The notes under the pieces: generated by a model
Told to the model about the DNA's origin: nothing
What the model saw: only the letters and a program-made list of their open reading frames with translations
Database searches by the model: none
Shown here: in pieces, positions 1 to 8,954 of the stretch
Position numbering within the stretch: position 1 is the stretch's first letter
Layout: each line of letters starts with the position of its first letter
Assembly (NCBI GenBank): GCA_019236735.1
Contig: JAFAIM010000060.1
Span: 62,001 to 126,000, forward strand
From: Burkholderiaceae bacterium
GTDB taxonomy: Bacteria > Pseudomonadota > Gammaproteobacteria > Burkholderiales > Burkholderiaceae_F
DNA length: 64,000 bases
Reading direction: 5' to 3'
Position numbers and translations under genes: made by a program

Positions 1-332
1 TCGGACTGGCCGGCGCCACCGGGATGCCTCATTGGGTGACCGATCTGGCCGTGCTGCGACAGTGGCAGCGCGGGGAGACGGCGCGCCAGTGCGGCCTGAA
101 AAGCGGCTTCGTAATCCCGATCGCCGGCGATGGCTCGAGCCACGCGTTCCTCGAATTCTTCTCCGACCATCGCGTGGAAGCGTCGGCCGAGATGATCGAG
201 CTGATCGAACAGATTCACGCGGAGCTCTGGCAGGCCGGCCAATGGCGCCGCGAGCGCGCCAAACTCGCGGCCCGGTCGCGCGCGCCGGCAGCAGCGGCCA
301 CGCTGCACATGACGGGAGCCGCACAGCGATGA
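1..332 (+). CDS. GAF-domain protein, C-terminal part (5' end outside window)
   Basis: Only the last ~110 codons are present; the frame is open from base 3 to the TGA at 330-332. The visible part resembles the second half of a GAF sensor domain: a strand reading SGFVIPIAGDG followed by AFLEFFSD, then a long helix (ASAEMIELIEQIHAEL) as in GAF domains of signalling proteins. After the helix comes a short Ala/Arg-rich tail, so this GAF domain is the last module of the protein. The stop overlaps the ATG of the next gene (ATGA), so it is probably co-transcribed with the c-di-GMP genes that follow. What lies upstream (PAS, kinase or MCP-type modules) cannot be seen. The ORF-track start at 24 is only an internal Met. 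Confidence 0.6.
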   Translation, partial: GLAGATGMPHWVTDLAVLRQWQRGETARQCGLKSGFVIPIAGDGSSHAFLEFFSDHRVEASAEMIELIEQIHAELWQAGQWRRERAKLAARSRAPAAAATLHMTGAAQR

Positions 333-2248
333 AGCCGGTCGAGGCGGCGATCGCCGAGCTTGCTGCCTCGATCGCTGCGTTGGCGGCGGACGCCCAGGCC
401 ATTCGATCCGCGACTGGCGCGGCAGGCGAGGGCACCGTGCTGCTGGTGGACGACGATCCGGTCGCTCGCATGATGACGGCAGCCGCGTTGGCTCGGCGCG
501 GCTGGCGGGTGATCGAGGCCGACAGCGCCACCAGCGCACTGCAGCTGTTCGAGCGCGAGCAGCCGCAAGTGATCGCCCTCGATGCGGTAATGCCCGAACG
601 GGACGGCTTCGCCACGTGCGAGCTGCTGCGCCAGCTTCCGGGCGGCGTGCACGTACCGGTTGTGATGTTGACCAGCTTGGAAGACGAGCAGTCCGTCGTA
701 CGTGCGTACGACGTCGGCGCCTCGGACTTCTTCGTGAAGGCACCTGGGCGCTGGATGCTGCTGTCGCAGCGCCTGCGCTATCTGGTGCGGGCGTCGCGCG
801 TGCGCGCGGAACTGGCGCGCAGCCGAGCCGACCTGCTTCGAGTGCAGCGGACGGACGCGCTGACCAAGCTGCCGAATCGGCGACGCTTCCAGGAAATCTT
901 CGGTGCGGAGCTGCAGCGTGCGCATGAACGCGGCTCGCGCACCGGCTTGCTGTTGCTCGGCGTCAACCGTTTTCGCCTGATCAACGACTCGCTCGGAGTT
1001 GGCGCCGGCGATCAGCTGCTGCTGCAGATTTCGCGCCGTCTCGCCGACGCCTTTCGGGGCGAGGGCGATGCGGATCGATCGCGCCAATGGGGTTGCGACT
1101 CCGATGACGTCGATCCTGCCACGCGTCCGCCGGGGCCGTGCATGGCTCGAGTCGGTGGGCACGAATTCGCGTGTATGGTGCCCGACCTGGTCTACGAGGA
1201 CGACCTCGAGCGGCTGGCAAGACAGGCGTTCGAGGCCTTCGAGCAGCCGTTCTGGGTCGGCGGCAACGAACTGTTCGCCACCGCATCGATCGGCGCGGTC
1301 GTCTCACCGTCCGACGGACGCAGGGTTGTTCCTCTGCTCGCGCGCGCCGATCTGGCCATGCGCACAGTCGAGGAGGTGGGCGGCAACGGATTCCGGCGCT
1401 ACGCCGAGCGAATGAACACCACGCGCGCGGCGCACTGGAAACTCGAATCCGACCTGCACCGCGCGATCGGCTTGCGCCAGCTGCGCTTGCTCTACCAGCC
1501 CAAGATCGACGTAGCCACCGGCGCCATCGTCGGAGCCGAGGCGCTGATCCGCTGGCAGCGTGACGGTGAGCTCGTATCGCCCGCTGCCTTCATCCCCGCC
1601 GCGGAAGACTCGGGGCTGATCGTTCCGATCACCGAGTGGGTGCTGACCGAGGCATGCCGGCAACTGGGCGTATGGAATCGGGCAGGGCTGCCGCCAATCC
1701 CACTGTCAGTGAATATCTCGGGCCGCCACCTGCAACGTGGAACGCTGACCGTCCCCGTTCGCGACTGCCTGAACGCATACCCGATCGCCCCGGGTCAGCT
1801 GGAGCTGGAGATCACCGAGACGGCGTTGATGCGCAACCTCGACGACGTGCTGCCGCAGCTGCGCGCGCTCAAGGCGCTGGGGGTCTCGCTGTCGATCGAC
1901 GATTTCGGCACCGGATATTCCTCGCTCGCGTATTTAAAGCGCCTGCCAATCGACATTCTGAAAATCGACCGCGCGTTCGTCGGCGAGCTGGAGACGAGCC
2001 GCGAGAGCACCGCCTTGGTCGGCGCAATCGTGTCGATGGGTCATGGGCTCGATCTGGACGTCGTCGCCGAGGGCGTCGAGACCCCGGAACAAATGCGCTG
2101 TCTGGCACAGCGTGGCTGCCGCCTGATGCAGGGGTATCTGTTCTCGCACCCGGTGACGCCGGACCGCTTTGCCGACATGCTGGCGCAGGGATCGCGCAGC
2201 CTCTGGAGGGCCGACGCGCCCGAATGCAGCACGGAGGGAACGCGATGA
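329..2248 (+). CDS. Response regulator with GGDEF (GGHEF) and EAL domains; probable c-di-GMP phosphodiesterase
   Basis: 639 aa from the ATG at 329, which overlaps the previous stop; the track's start at 32 is an extension over the GAF gene. Domains in order: receiver at about residues 35-155 (LLVDDDP, phospho-Asp in LDAVMP), GGDEF at about 170-365, EAL at about 380-625. The GGDEF signature reads GGHEF and there is an unusual insertion before it, so cyclase activity is doubtful. The EAL domain keeps the expected catalytic set: EALIRW, SVNISG, the Glu in ITETAL, DDFGTGYSSL, KIDRAF, AEGVET and MQGYLF. The likely role is therefore c-di-GMP hydrolysis controlled by phosphorylation, with the GGDEF domain perhaps binding GTP as a regulator. 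It is coupled by ATGA to an active-looking cyclase downstream. Confidence 0.88.
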   Translation: MKPVEAAIAELAASIAALAADAQAIRSATGAAGEGTVLLVDDDPVARMMTAAALARRGWRVIEADSATSALQLFEREQPQVIALDAVMPERDGFATCELLRQLPGGVHVPVVMLTSLEDEQSVVRAYDVGASDFFVKAPGRWMLLSQRLRYLVRASRVRAELARSRADLLRVQRTDALTKLPNRRRFQEIFGAELQRAHERGSRTGLLLLGVNRFRLINDSLGVGAGDQLLLQISRRLADAFRGEGDADRSRQWGCDSDDVDPATRPPGPCMARVGGHEFACMVPDLVYEDDLERLARQAFEAFEQPFWVGGNELFATASIGAVVSPSDGRRVVPLLARADLAMRTVEEVGGNGFRRYAERMNTTRAAHWKLESDLHRAIGLRQLRLLYQPKIDVATGAIVGAEALIRWQRDGELVSPAAFIPAAEDSGLIVPITEWVLTEACRQLGVWNRAGLPPIPLSVNISGRHLQRGTLTVPVRDCLNAYPIAPGQLELEITETALMRNLDDVLPQLRALKALGVSLSIDDFGTGYSSLAYLKRLPIDILKIDRAFVGELETSRESTALVGAIVSMGHGLDLDVVAEGVETPEQMRCLAQRGCRLMQGYLFSHPVTPDRFADMLAQGSRSLWRADAPECSTEGTR

Positions 2249-3573
2249 AGCCGGCCGAGCCGATGACGGCGGCGACGGCGGACGCGGATGTCGCGCGCCG
2301 CGCGCTCAAACTGCTGGCGGAGCGCAAGATCGTGCCGACGCCGGAAACGTTCGCCGACGCCTTCTGGCAAATTGCCGGGATGCAGGCGCGCAGCGCCACG
2401 CTGGCGAGCGTCGTCAAAAACATGGCTGCCGATCTGATCCGCCAAGGCCGAATGACGCAGCAGGAGGCGGCGCACATGCAGCACAGCGCGCAGCGGCACC
2501 AGTGGACCACGGTGCGCGAGGACCTCGAGCGTTCGCTGGCGCGCCACACCGTGGGTCACTGCGAGTCGGTCGAAGACCAGCAGGTTCGGGAAGGGCTGCA
2601 GCGGCTGCTGTCCATGCTGTGCGAAAGCCTGACGGAACTGGCTCCAGACGAGACATGGCTGTTGGGTCAGCTCGAGCCGATCCGCGCTCTGCTGGCCGGC
2701 CCGCTCCGCTCGGGACAGATCGCAGCGGCCGAGCGGCGCCTGGCGGCGCTGACGGCGCAGCAGGCCAGCGCGCGGCGTGCGCTGCACGAAACCAAGGTCG
2801 CGCTGACCGAGATGCTGACGGCGCTGGTCGAGCGCATCGGCGCGATGGGCGGTGACGCCGAGCGGTTCCATGAGCGCGTCGGAAGCTACCAGCGGGAGCT
2901 GCAGCAATCGCCTGACCTGAATTCTGTCTCGCGCATCGTGCAAGGCCTGTTAAGCGAGACGCAGACCGTGCGCGAGCAGATCGACGCCTCGCGCACCGAG
3001 TTGGCGCACGCACGGCAGAAGGTCGGGATCTACGAGGCGCGCGTTTCCCAACTCGAGCAGCAGTTGAATGAAGCCTCGACGCTCGCGCAGAAGGATCCTC
3101 TGACGAACGCGCTGAATCGGCGCGGGCTGGAACAGGCATTCCGCGCCGAAAGCTCGCGCGCCACGCGGCACGAATCGGCGCTGACGCTCGCGATGATCGA
3201 TCTGGACAACTTCAAGCACGTCAACGACAGCTTCGGGCACGTGGCTGGCGACCGTGCCCTGGTCCATTTCGTCACGACGGTGCATGCGACGCTGCGGCCG
3301 ACGGATTTGACGGCGCGCTCCGGTGGCGAGGAGTTCTGCGTGCTGCTTCCGGCCACCGACGTGCTGGCAGGCGTCGAGGCGATCGAGCGACTGCAGCGCG
3401 AGCTGACGCGCCGACCGTTCGCGTTCGGCGACGAACGGCTTCCGCTGGCGTTCTCCGCGGGGGTGGCGCAATGGCGGCGGGGCGAGACGCTCGAGGAGCT
3501 GATCAAGCGCGCCGACTCCGCCCTGTACGGGGCCAAGCGCGCCGGCAAGAACCGCGTCAATCAGGCACCGTAA
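2245..3573 (+). CDS. Diguanylate cyclase (GGDEF domain, GGEEF signature)
   Basis: 442 aa from the ATG at 2245, preceded by ACGGAGGGA and overlapping the previous stop (ATGA). The track's 1636 start lies inside the EAL gene. The first ~275 residues form a helical, coiled-coil-prone region with no recognisable sensor domain and no membrane segment, so the protein is probably cytoplasmic. The GGDEF domain begins near KDPLTNALNRRGLE and includes MIDLDNFKHVNDSFGH and the signature SGGEEF. RPTD ends five residues before the signature, matching a product-inhibition I-site (RxxD). It should convert two GTP to c-di-GMP. It pairs with the phosphodiesterase-like gene upstream and lies convergent to a two-component pair. 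Confidence 0.9.
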   Translation: MKPAEPMTAATADADVARRALKLLAERKIVPTPETFADAFWQIAGMQARSATLASVVKNMAADLIRQGRMTQQEAAHMQHSAQRHQWTTVREDLERSLARHTVGHCESVEDQQVREGLQRLLSMLCESLTELAPDETWLLGQLEPIRALLAGPLRSGQIAAAERRLAALTAQQASARRALHETKVALTEMLTALVERIGAMGGDAERFHERVGSYQRELQQSPDLNSVSRIVQGLLSETQTVREQIDASRTELAHARQKVGIYEARVSQLEQQLNEASTLAQKDPLTNALNRRGLEQAFRAESSRATRHESALTLAMIDLDNFKHVNDSFGHVAGDRALVHFVTTVHATLRPTDLTARSGGEEFCVLLPATDVLAGVEAIERLQRELTRRPFAFGDERLPLAFSAGVAQWRRGETLEELIKRADSALYGAKRAGKNRVNQAP

Positions 3574-3644
3574 TCCCGCAAGCCGATGGCTGCGAGCGGT
3601 TCAGCGCAGCGCATAACGACCTCGATGCGACCACGATGTGGCGC

Positions 3645-4280
3645 TTACGCGAGCCCGTGTTTGACCGCGTAGTGCACCAGCTCCGAGTTGTTCTCCATGT
3701 GCATCTTCTCGAGGATCCGGGCCCGGTACACGCTCACCGTCTTCGGACTGAGGGATAGCGTCAGGGCGATGTCGGACAGCCTCTGCCCGGAGGCCATCAG
3801 CTTCAGGACCTGGAACTCGCGGTCGGACAGCCGTTCGTGCGGCAGGCCGTCTTCCGGAGCGGCGAGCTGGTGGATCAGCGCCTGCGCAATCACCGGGGTG
3901 ACGTACTTGCGCCCGGCCACGATCTGATCGACCGCCTCCAGCAGCTTCTCCGGGGCGCTCGCCTTGTTCAGGTAACCGCTCGCGCCGGCCTTGAACGCGC
4001 GCACGGCGTACTGCTCCTCCGGGTACATGCTGATGATCAGCACTTTCAGCCGCGGGTAATCGCCGTGCAGTGCTTTCAGGATCTCGATTCCGTCCTTGCC
4101 GGGTAGGGACAGATCCATCACCAGCAGGTCGACTTCGCCGTGCTGCCGCAGTTGCGCACGCAACTGGCCATAATCCGCCGCCTCCGACACCACGCTCAGG
4201 TCAGACCGCTCGGCCAGGATATCGACGATCCCGCGCCGGACGATTGCGTGGTCGTCGATGACGATGACCCGAAGGCTCAT
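3645..4280 (-). CDS. NarL/FixJ-type response regulator (REC plus LuxR HTH)
   Basis: 211 aa, starting at the ATG at 4280-4278; the longer track ORF runs into the kinase gene. An N-terminal receiver (VIVIDDHAIVRRG, phospho-Asp in LLVMDLSLPGKDG, Lys in YLNKAS) is followed by a C-terminal LuxR-type helix-turn-helix (LSDREFQVLKLMASG ... SPKTVSVYRARILEKM). It is expected to bind DNA after phosphorylation. Its start overlaps the last bases of the upstream kinase gene by four bases, so the two are almost certainly a cognate pair. The target genes are not evident from the window. Confidence 0.92.
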   Translation of the reverse strand: MSLRVIVIDDHAIVRRGIVDILAERSDLSVVSEAADYGQLRAQLRQHGEVDLLVMDLSLPGKDGIEILKALHGDYPRLKVLIISMYPEEQYAVRAFKAGASGYLNKASAPEKLLEAVDQIVAGRKYVTPVIAQALIHQLAAPEDGLPHERLSDREFQVLKLMASGQRLSDIALTLSLSPKTVSVYRARILEKMHMENNSELVHYAVKHGLA

Positions 4281-5374
4281 GCCGTTCGGCTCGCCGGTAC
4301 CGAGAACATCAGCGTCATGCCGCGGTTCGGGGCCGAGCTCACTTCGGCCCAGCCGCCCAGCCCTCGCGCCCGTTCCATCAGCACACGCAGGCCAAACCCA
4401 GGCGAGGTTCGCAGCAGCTGAGGGTCGAATCCGACCCCGTCGTCGCTGATCTCCAGCGATACTTCGTGATCCGAAGCGAACAACTGGACCGTCACGCGCT
4501 TGGCGTGCGCGTGCTTCGACACATTGGCGAGCGCCTCCTGCGCCACACGGTACAGCGCCGCCGAGGTGTCGGCGCCGAGTGGCGCGTCTTCGCGATTCGT
4601 CTCGAAGCTCGCCTGCACTCCGGTTCGCTCGGCGAACGAAGCCACTAGCCATTGGAGCGCCTCCACCAGCCCCGCGTCGAGCACGGGAGGCCGCAGATTG
4701 TGCTGGATCCGGTGGCTGGCGCCGACCAGTTCGCCGATCAAATCCAGCATGCGCCGTACGCGCGGCGCATCAACGCGCTGCTGCTGCAACTGCCGCGCCA
4801 GCGCCACGGTTTCGAAACGCAAGGCGGTCAGCATGGCTCCGATCTCGTCGTGGATCTCGCTCGCGATACGCCGCCGCTCGTCTTCCTTGGCGGATTCCAG
4901 GTGTTTCGTCAGTTGGCGCAGGCGCTCCTCGCTCTCGGTGAGTGCTGCGGCGGCTGCGCGGCCGGCGCGACGCTGCGCAGCCGCTTGCAGGCTCCGTGCG
5001 AGGGCCGGGCCGGCCCGGAACAGTCTGGACTTCAGGATGAAATCGTCAGCCCCGGCGTGCAGCGCCGCCACCGCGAGGTCTTCCGACATCTCGCCGGAGA
5101 CGACCAGCACCGGAAGATCCGGATCGGCGGCCTTTGCCAGCTTCAGCGCCGCGAACGAATCGAAGCGCGGCATGTTGTGGTCCGTCAGAACGGCATCAAC
5201 CGGCCCGCGCGCAAACGCCTCTCGCATCCCTGCTTCGTCCTCGACGCGTTCGGCTCGCAGCGGCATGCCCTCGCGGACCAGCATGGCCGTCAGCAGGTCG
5301 AAGTCGAGCTCCGAGTCTTCGACGACCAGCAAACGGATCGGGGCGACTTCGGTGCTGCGCGCAGGCACGTTCAT
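4277..5374 (-). CDS. Histidine kinase with N-terminal receiver domain (REC-HisKA_3-HATPase)
   Basis: 365 aa from the ATG at 5374-5372; the track's 499-aa version would overlap the divergent gene at 5550. Residues ~12-130 form a receiver domain (LLVVEDSELDFD, Asp in AVLTDHNMP, Lys in DFILKS). A coiled linker leads to a NarX/DegS-type dimerisation and phosphoacceptor helix (RRRIASEIHDEIGAMLTALR). A HATPase follows (ALYRVAQEALANVSKHAHA, DDGVGFDP, GFGLRVLMERA). There is no membrane segment, so it must take its input from another kinase through the receiver or from the cytoplasm. Its partner is the overlapping NarL-type regulator. Having the receiver ahead of the kinase core suggests phosphorelay input or cross-talk with neighbouring systems. 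Confidence 0.88.
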   Translation of the reverse strand: MNVPARSTEVAPIRLLVVEDSELDFDLLTAMLVREGMPLRAERVEDEAGMREAFARGPVDAVLTDHNMPRFDSFAALKLAKAADPDLPVLVVSGEMSEDLAVAALHAGADDFILKSRLFRAGPALARSLQAAAQRRAGRAAAAALTESEERLRQLTKHLESAKEDERRRIASEIHDEIGAMLTALRFETVALARQLQQQRVDAPRVRRMLDLIGELVGASHRIQHNLRPPVLDAGLVEALQWLVASFAERTGVQASFETNREDAPLGADTSAALYRVAQEALANVSKHAHAKRVTVQLFASDHEVSLEISDDGVGFDPQLLRTSPGFGLRVLMERARGLGGWAEVSSAPNRGMTLMFSVPASRTA

Positions 5375-5549
5375 CGGCCCGAATTTTGGCGCATTTCCGA
5401 CTTTCTGCGCAGGGCGTTGAGTAGCGAAGCCAGTGCAAAGTGCCCTTCGTTCGCCCGCCTTTTCCCGGAATCGGGGGCGGCGACCGTCCTCGACACTAAC
5501 CGATGGCGGACTGTCCGCGCGACCCCCTGCCTCCGTGAGACGTTGATTG

Positions 5550-5954
5550 ATGACTTCCGATTCTACTGAGCGCGCGCCGCACAGCCGGCAAGGCGCCGAT
5601 CCGGCCGAAGAGTGCAAGCGGATCGAATCGGACCTGGAGCGTCTGAAGGCGCTGATCGGTGACGCCGGCGATCGCCTGCTGCTCAGCTTCAACCAGATCG
5701 CGGCTCTGCTGCCGCAGCTGGCGGCGACGGACGAGGAGCGCGCGCAAGTCGTCGAGTCGGTGCACGCGGCCGTCACAGCACTGCAGTTTCAGGACATGGC
5801 GATTCAGCTGACCGAGCACGCGCAGCGGCACCTGTCGTCCCTCGAGGAACAGCTGCGAAGCCAGTCCGTTCTTGGACCGGACGGCACGCATTCGCACCCC
5901 ACGCATCCGGTGCGGCAGTTCGGGATGGCGGCAGGTTCGATCGATCTTTTCTAA
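5550..5954 (+). CDS. Small CheZ-like protein heading the chemotaxis operon (candidate CheY-P phosphatase)
   Basis: 134 aa from the ATG at 5550 (a TTG immediately before it gives 135 aa). It is predicted to be all helical: a first helix around residues 18-58 and a second around 62-100, ending in a flexible Ser/His/Pro tail. The second helix contains LQFQDMAIQ. The Asp82 and Gln86 spacing (D-x-x-x-Q inside an FQD context) is the arrangement of the two catalytic residues in CheZ (FQDLTGQ). It lies 35 bp upstream of cheY. The phosphatase role is inference: the protein is much shorter than CheZ (~210 aa) and I cannot identify a CheY-binding C-terminal helix. Otherwise it is an uncharacterised chemotaxis accessory protein. 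Confidence 0.72.
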   Translation: MTSDSTERAPHSRQGADPAEECKRIESDLERLKALIGDAGDRLLLSFNQIAALLPQLAATDEERAQVVESVHAAVTALQFQDMAIQLTEHAQRHLSSLEEQLRSQSVLGPDGTHSHPTHPVRQFGMAAGSIDLF

Positions 5955-5989
5955 CGCAACGGGCCGTGGCTGGCCCGGCAGGAGCAGCC

Positions 5990-6352
5990 ATGCAGTCGAT
6001 TCTTGCGGTGGACGATTCGGCCTCGATGCGGCAGATGGTCTCTTTCACCCTGAAGGGTGCGGGTTACGAGGTCATCGAGGCCGTCGACGGCCAGGAGGCC
6101 TTCGAAAAAGCCCAGACGCAGAGTGTCGACCTGGTCCTGACCGACCAGAACATGCCGCGGATGGATGGTGTCACGCTGGTGAAGAACCTGCGTGGCTTGC
6201 CGGCCTACTCGTCAACGCCGATCCTGATCCTCACCACCGAGTCCAGCGACGAGATGAAGTCGCGCGGCCGCGCCGCCGGTGCGACCGGATGGCTCGTCAA
6301 GCCGTTCGATCCGAGCAAGCTTCTCGAGGTGATCCGCAAGGTCATCCGCTGA
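5990..6352 (+). CDS. cheY: Chemotaxis response regulator CheY
   Basis: 120 aa, a single receiver domain. The ATG at 5990 is chosen over the track's 5966 because it follows GGCAGGAGCAGCC and gives the usual short N-terminus (MQSILAVDDS). The acidic pair is DD at 8-9, the phosphoacceptor is Asp52 (LVLTDQNMPRMDG), the Thr is in ILTTES and the conserved Lys is in WLVKPFDP. It carries the output of CheA to the motor or another effector. It stands 10 bp upstream of cheA in the che operon. The sequence favours CheY over a generic single-domain regulator mainly because of this context. Confidence 0.93.
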   Translation: MQSILAVDDSASMRQMVSFTLKGAGYEVIEAVDGQEAFEKAQTQSVDLVLTDQNMPRMDGVTLVKNLRGLPAYSSTPILILTTESSDEMKSRGRAAGATGWLVKPFDPSKLLEVIRKVIR

Positions 6353-6362
6353 CGAGACGGCG

Positions 6363-8378
6363 ATGGGAGAGATCAGCAACCCCGGGCTTCAGGACGACGG
6401 TTTCGACCTTTCGCAGTTCTATACGGTCTTCTTCGAGGAGGCCCGCGAAAACCTCGCCAACATGGAGTCGATGTTGCTGGACATCGACATCGCGCGCCCC
6501 TCCGACGAGGAGCTGAACGCCATTTTCCGCGTCGCGCATTCGATCAAAGGGGGAGCCGCCACGTTCAGCTTCACCGAGGTGGCGACACTGACGCATGAGC
6601 TGGAAACCCTGCTGGACCGCTTGCGCAAGCACGAGCTGTCACTAAAACGGCCGATGGTCGACCTGCTGTTGGAAGCGGGCGACGTCGTCAAGGCGCAGCT
6701 CGCGTGCCGCCAGGGCAACTCGGACCACAGTCCGCCGGCTGACGCCCTGATTCAGCGCATTCGCGTCATGGCGGCAGGCCAGGACGAACGGCCGGGCGCG
6801 ACGGGCGCGCGCGTCCTGGACATCCGCATCGGCCCGCTGCAAAGCGGCGCAGCCGCGGACGGGCTGGTGGAGCTGTTCTACGACATCCCTGCGCTCGGGT
6901 CGATCGAAGTGCTCGACCAGGGTCAGTTGTCGACCGACCGGATGCGACGCTTCAAGGTGACCACACAGTCGCCGGACTCGGAACTGGTGGAGCTGTTCTC
7001 GTTCCATGTCTCGCGCGAGCAGGTGCAGATCGCACCGATCGAATCGGCGGCTTCGACGTCGGCCGAAGGCGACGGCTATGGCTTCTTCGTCGATCCACAG
7101 ACGCTGCCGCAGGTGAGCAAGGAAACGCCGGCGGGCGCCGGCGCGGCCGAGGGGGAAGCTTCGCGCCGGCCGGACGGGCGCGCACGCACGGACAAACCGG
7201 CGGCGGGGGCCCTCGAATCGACCACGTTGCGCGTTTCGGTCGAGAAGGTCGACCATCTGATCAACCTGGTGGGCGAGCTCGTGATCACGCAGGCGATGCT
7301 GACGCAACGGGCCAAAGATCTCGATCCGATCCAGTTCAGCTCGTTGCTGGGCGGCATGACCGAGCTGGAGCGCAACTCGCGCGACCTGCAGGAAACGGTG
7401 ATGTCGATCCGGATGATCCCGATGTCGTTCGTGTTCAACCGGTTCCCGCGGATGATCCGCGACTTGGCCGCCAAGCTGGGCAAACAGATCGAGTTGCGGA
7501 TGGTCGGTGAGGCCACCGAGCTGGATAAAGGCTTGATCGAAAAGATCGTCGATCCGCTGACGCATCTGGTGCGCAACAGCGCCGACCACGGAGTCGAAAC
7601 GCCTGCCATGCGGCTGGCTGCCGGCAAGCTTCCGCACGGCACGATCACGCTGTCGGCGGCGCACCAGGGCGGATCGATCTTGATCGAGGTGCGCGATGAC
7701 GGGCAGGGGCTGCGGCGCGAGCGCATCCTGCAGAAAGCGCGCGAGCGCGGCCTGCACGTGCGCGATGACATGACGGACGCGGAAGTTTGGGCGCTGATCT
7801 GGGAGCCGGGCTTCTCCACGGCCGAGACCGTGAGCGATGTGTCCGGGCGCGGCGTCGGCATGGACGTCGTGCGTAAGAACATCACGGCGCTCAACGGCAG
7901 CGTCGAGCTCGATTCGGCGGAGGGGTATGGCACGCGCGTGACAGTGCGGCTGCCTCTGACCCTGGCGATCATGGACGGCATGTCGATCGGGGTCGCCGGC
8001 GAAACCTACATCCTGCCGCTGGCTTCGGTGGTCGAGTCGTTCCAGGTGACAACCGGAATGGTGCAGACGGTGGGTACCACCGGCCGAGTCGTCAAGGTAC
8101 GCGACGAGTTCATGCCGGTGATCTCGCTCGACGAGGTCTTCCGCGTGCAGCGTCCGGACCGCACTTCGGCAGCCGAGATCATGACGGTTGTCGAGGCAGA
8201 AGGCCGGCGCGTAGGCGTGATGATCGATGAGCTGCTCGGCCAGCACCAGGTGGTGGTGAAGAACCTGGAGACCAACTATCGGCGCGTTCCGGATATCTCC
8301 GGAGCGACCATTCTGGGCGACGGGCGCGTGGCGCTGATCGTCGATACGGCCAGCCTGGTAAAGCGGGCCCGCCATTGA
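6363..8378 (+). CDS. cheA: Chemotaxis histidine kinase CheA
   Basis: 671 aa. The HPt domain holds the phosphorylated His59 in VAHSIKGGAATF. A middle region (~140-240) could be a P2-like or spacer domain and is followed by a Pro/Ala linker. The dimerisation domain (TLRVSVEKVDHLINLVGELV) starts near residue 285. The HATPase has LTHLVRNSADHGVE, DDGQGL and SGRGVGMDVV, and the C-terminus is a CheW-like P5 domain. It autophosphorylates with ATP in complex with receptors and CheW and passes phosphate to CheY and CheB. It lies between cheY and cheW with short gaps. Confidence 0.96.
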   Translation: MGEISNPGLQDDGFDLSQFYTVFFEEARENLANMESMLLDIDIARPSDEELNAIFRVAHSIKGGAATFSFTEVATLTHELETLLDRLRKHELSLKRPMVDLLLEAGDVVKAQLACRQGNSDHSPPADALIQRIRVMAAGQDERPGATGARVLDIRIGPLQSGAAADGLVELFYDIPALGSIEVLDQGQLSTDRMRRFKVTTQSPDSELVELFSFHVSREQVQIAPIESAASTSAEGDGYGFFVDPQTLPQVSKETPAGAGAAEGEASRRPDGRARTDKPAAGALESTTLRVSVEKVDHLINLVGELVITQAMLTQRAKDLDPIQFSSLLGGMTELERNSRDLQETVMSIRMIPMSFVFNRFPRMIRDLAAKLGKQIELRMVGEATELDKGLIEKIVDPLTHLVRNSADHGVETPAMRLAAGKLPHGTITLSAAHQGGSILIEVRDDGQGLRRERILQKARERGLHVRDDMTDAEVWALIWEPGFSTAETVSDVSGRGVGMDVVRKNITALNGSVELDSAEGYGTRVTVRLPLTLAIMDGMSIGVAGETYILPLASVVESFQVTTGMVQTVGTTGRVVKVRDEFMPVISLDEVFRVQRPDRTSAAEIMTVVEAEGRRVGVMIDELLGQHQVVVKNLETNYRRVPDISGATILGDGRVALIVDTASLVKRARH

Positions 8379-8401
8379 GCTAGCCAAGATCGGAGTTTGC
8401 A

Positions 8402-8911
8402 ATGGGAATGATGGAACGCATCGACATCGGAACCGAAATGGCAGTTCGGGTCCGTGAGTTTCTGACCTTCAAGTTGGGCGGCGAGGAGTACGGCATCGAC
8501 ATCCTGAAGGTGCAGGAGATCCGCGGTTACGAAGCGGTGACTCGCATCGCCAACGCGCCGGCCTTCATCAAGGGCGTGGTCAATCTGCGCGGCGTGATCG
8601 TCCCGATCGTCGATCTGCGCGTGAAATTCGAGCTGGGTGAAGCGCGCTACGACACCTTCACCGTGGTCATCATCCTGAACGTGGCGGGCCGCGTGGTGGG
8701 CGCCGTCGTCGATTCGGTCAGCGATGTGCTGGCGCTGGATGGGAAGCAGATCAAGCCGGCTCCCGAATTCAACTCGCTGCTGCAGGCTGACTACATCACC
8801 GGGCTGGGAACGGTCCCGACGGCCGACGGCGAGCGCCTGTTGATCCTGGTCGACATCGAGCGCCTGATGAGCAGTCCGGAAATGGGTCTGGTGGAGCGAG
8901 CGGCGGCCTGA
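8402..8911 (+). CDS. cheW: Chemotaxis adaptor protein CheW
   Basis: 169 aa, a single CheW domain. The motifs [36 protein letters not shown] and [11 protein letters not shown] are typical of the SH3-like adaptor that links receptors to CheA. The short N-terminal extension ([15 protein letters not shown]) is slightly longer than usual. It begins 23 bp after cheA. No methyl-accepting receptor gene is present in the window, so the receptors must be encoded elsewhere. Confidence 0.95.
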   Translation: MGMMERIDIGTEMAVRVREFLTFKLGGEEYGIDILKVQEIRGYEAVTRIANAPAFIKGVVNLRGVIVPIVDLRVKFELGEARYDTFTVVIILNVAGRVVGAVVDSVSDVLALDGKQIKPAPEFNSLLQADYITGLGTVPTADGERLLILVDIERLMSSPEMGLVERAAA

Positions 8912-8954
8912 CGGCGCGCGCTCGGCCGCAAACCGCCGCCGCGCTCGAGGCCAG

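Noticed and set aside
5375-5549. Possible flagellar sigma28 promoter (CCGATGG near 5500) for the che operon
   Set aside because: No matching -35 (TAAA) at the proper distance and the -10 match is weak.
6642-8402. 586-aa minus-strand ORF over cheA
   Set aside because: It is an antisense shadow of a well-supported gene, with His/Arg/Gln-rich composition typical of GC-rich shadows.
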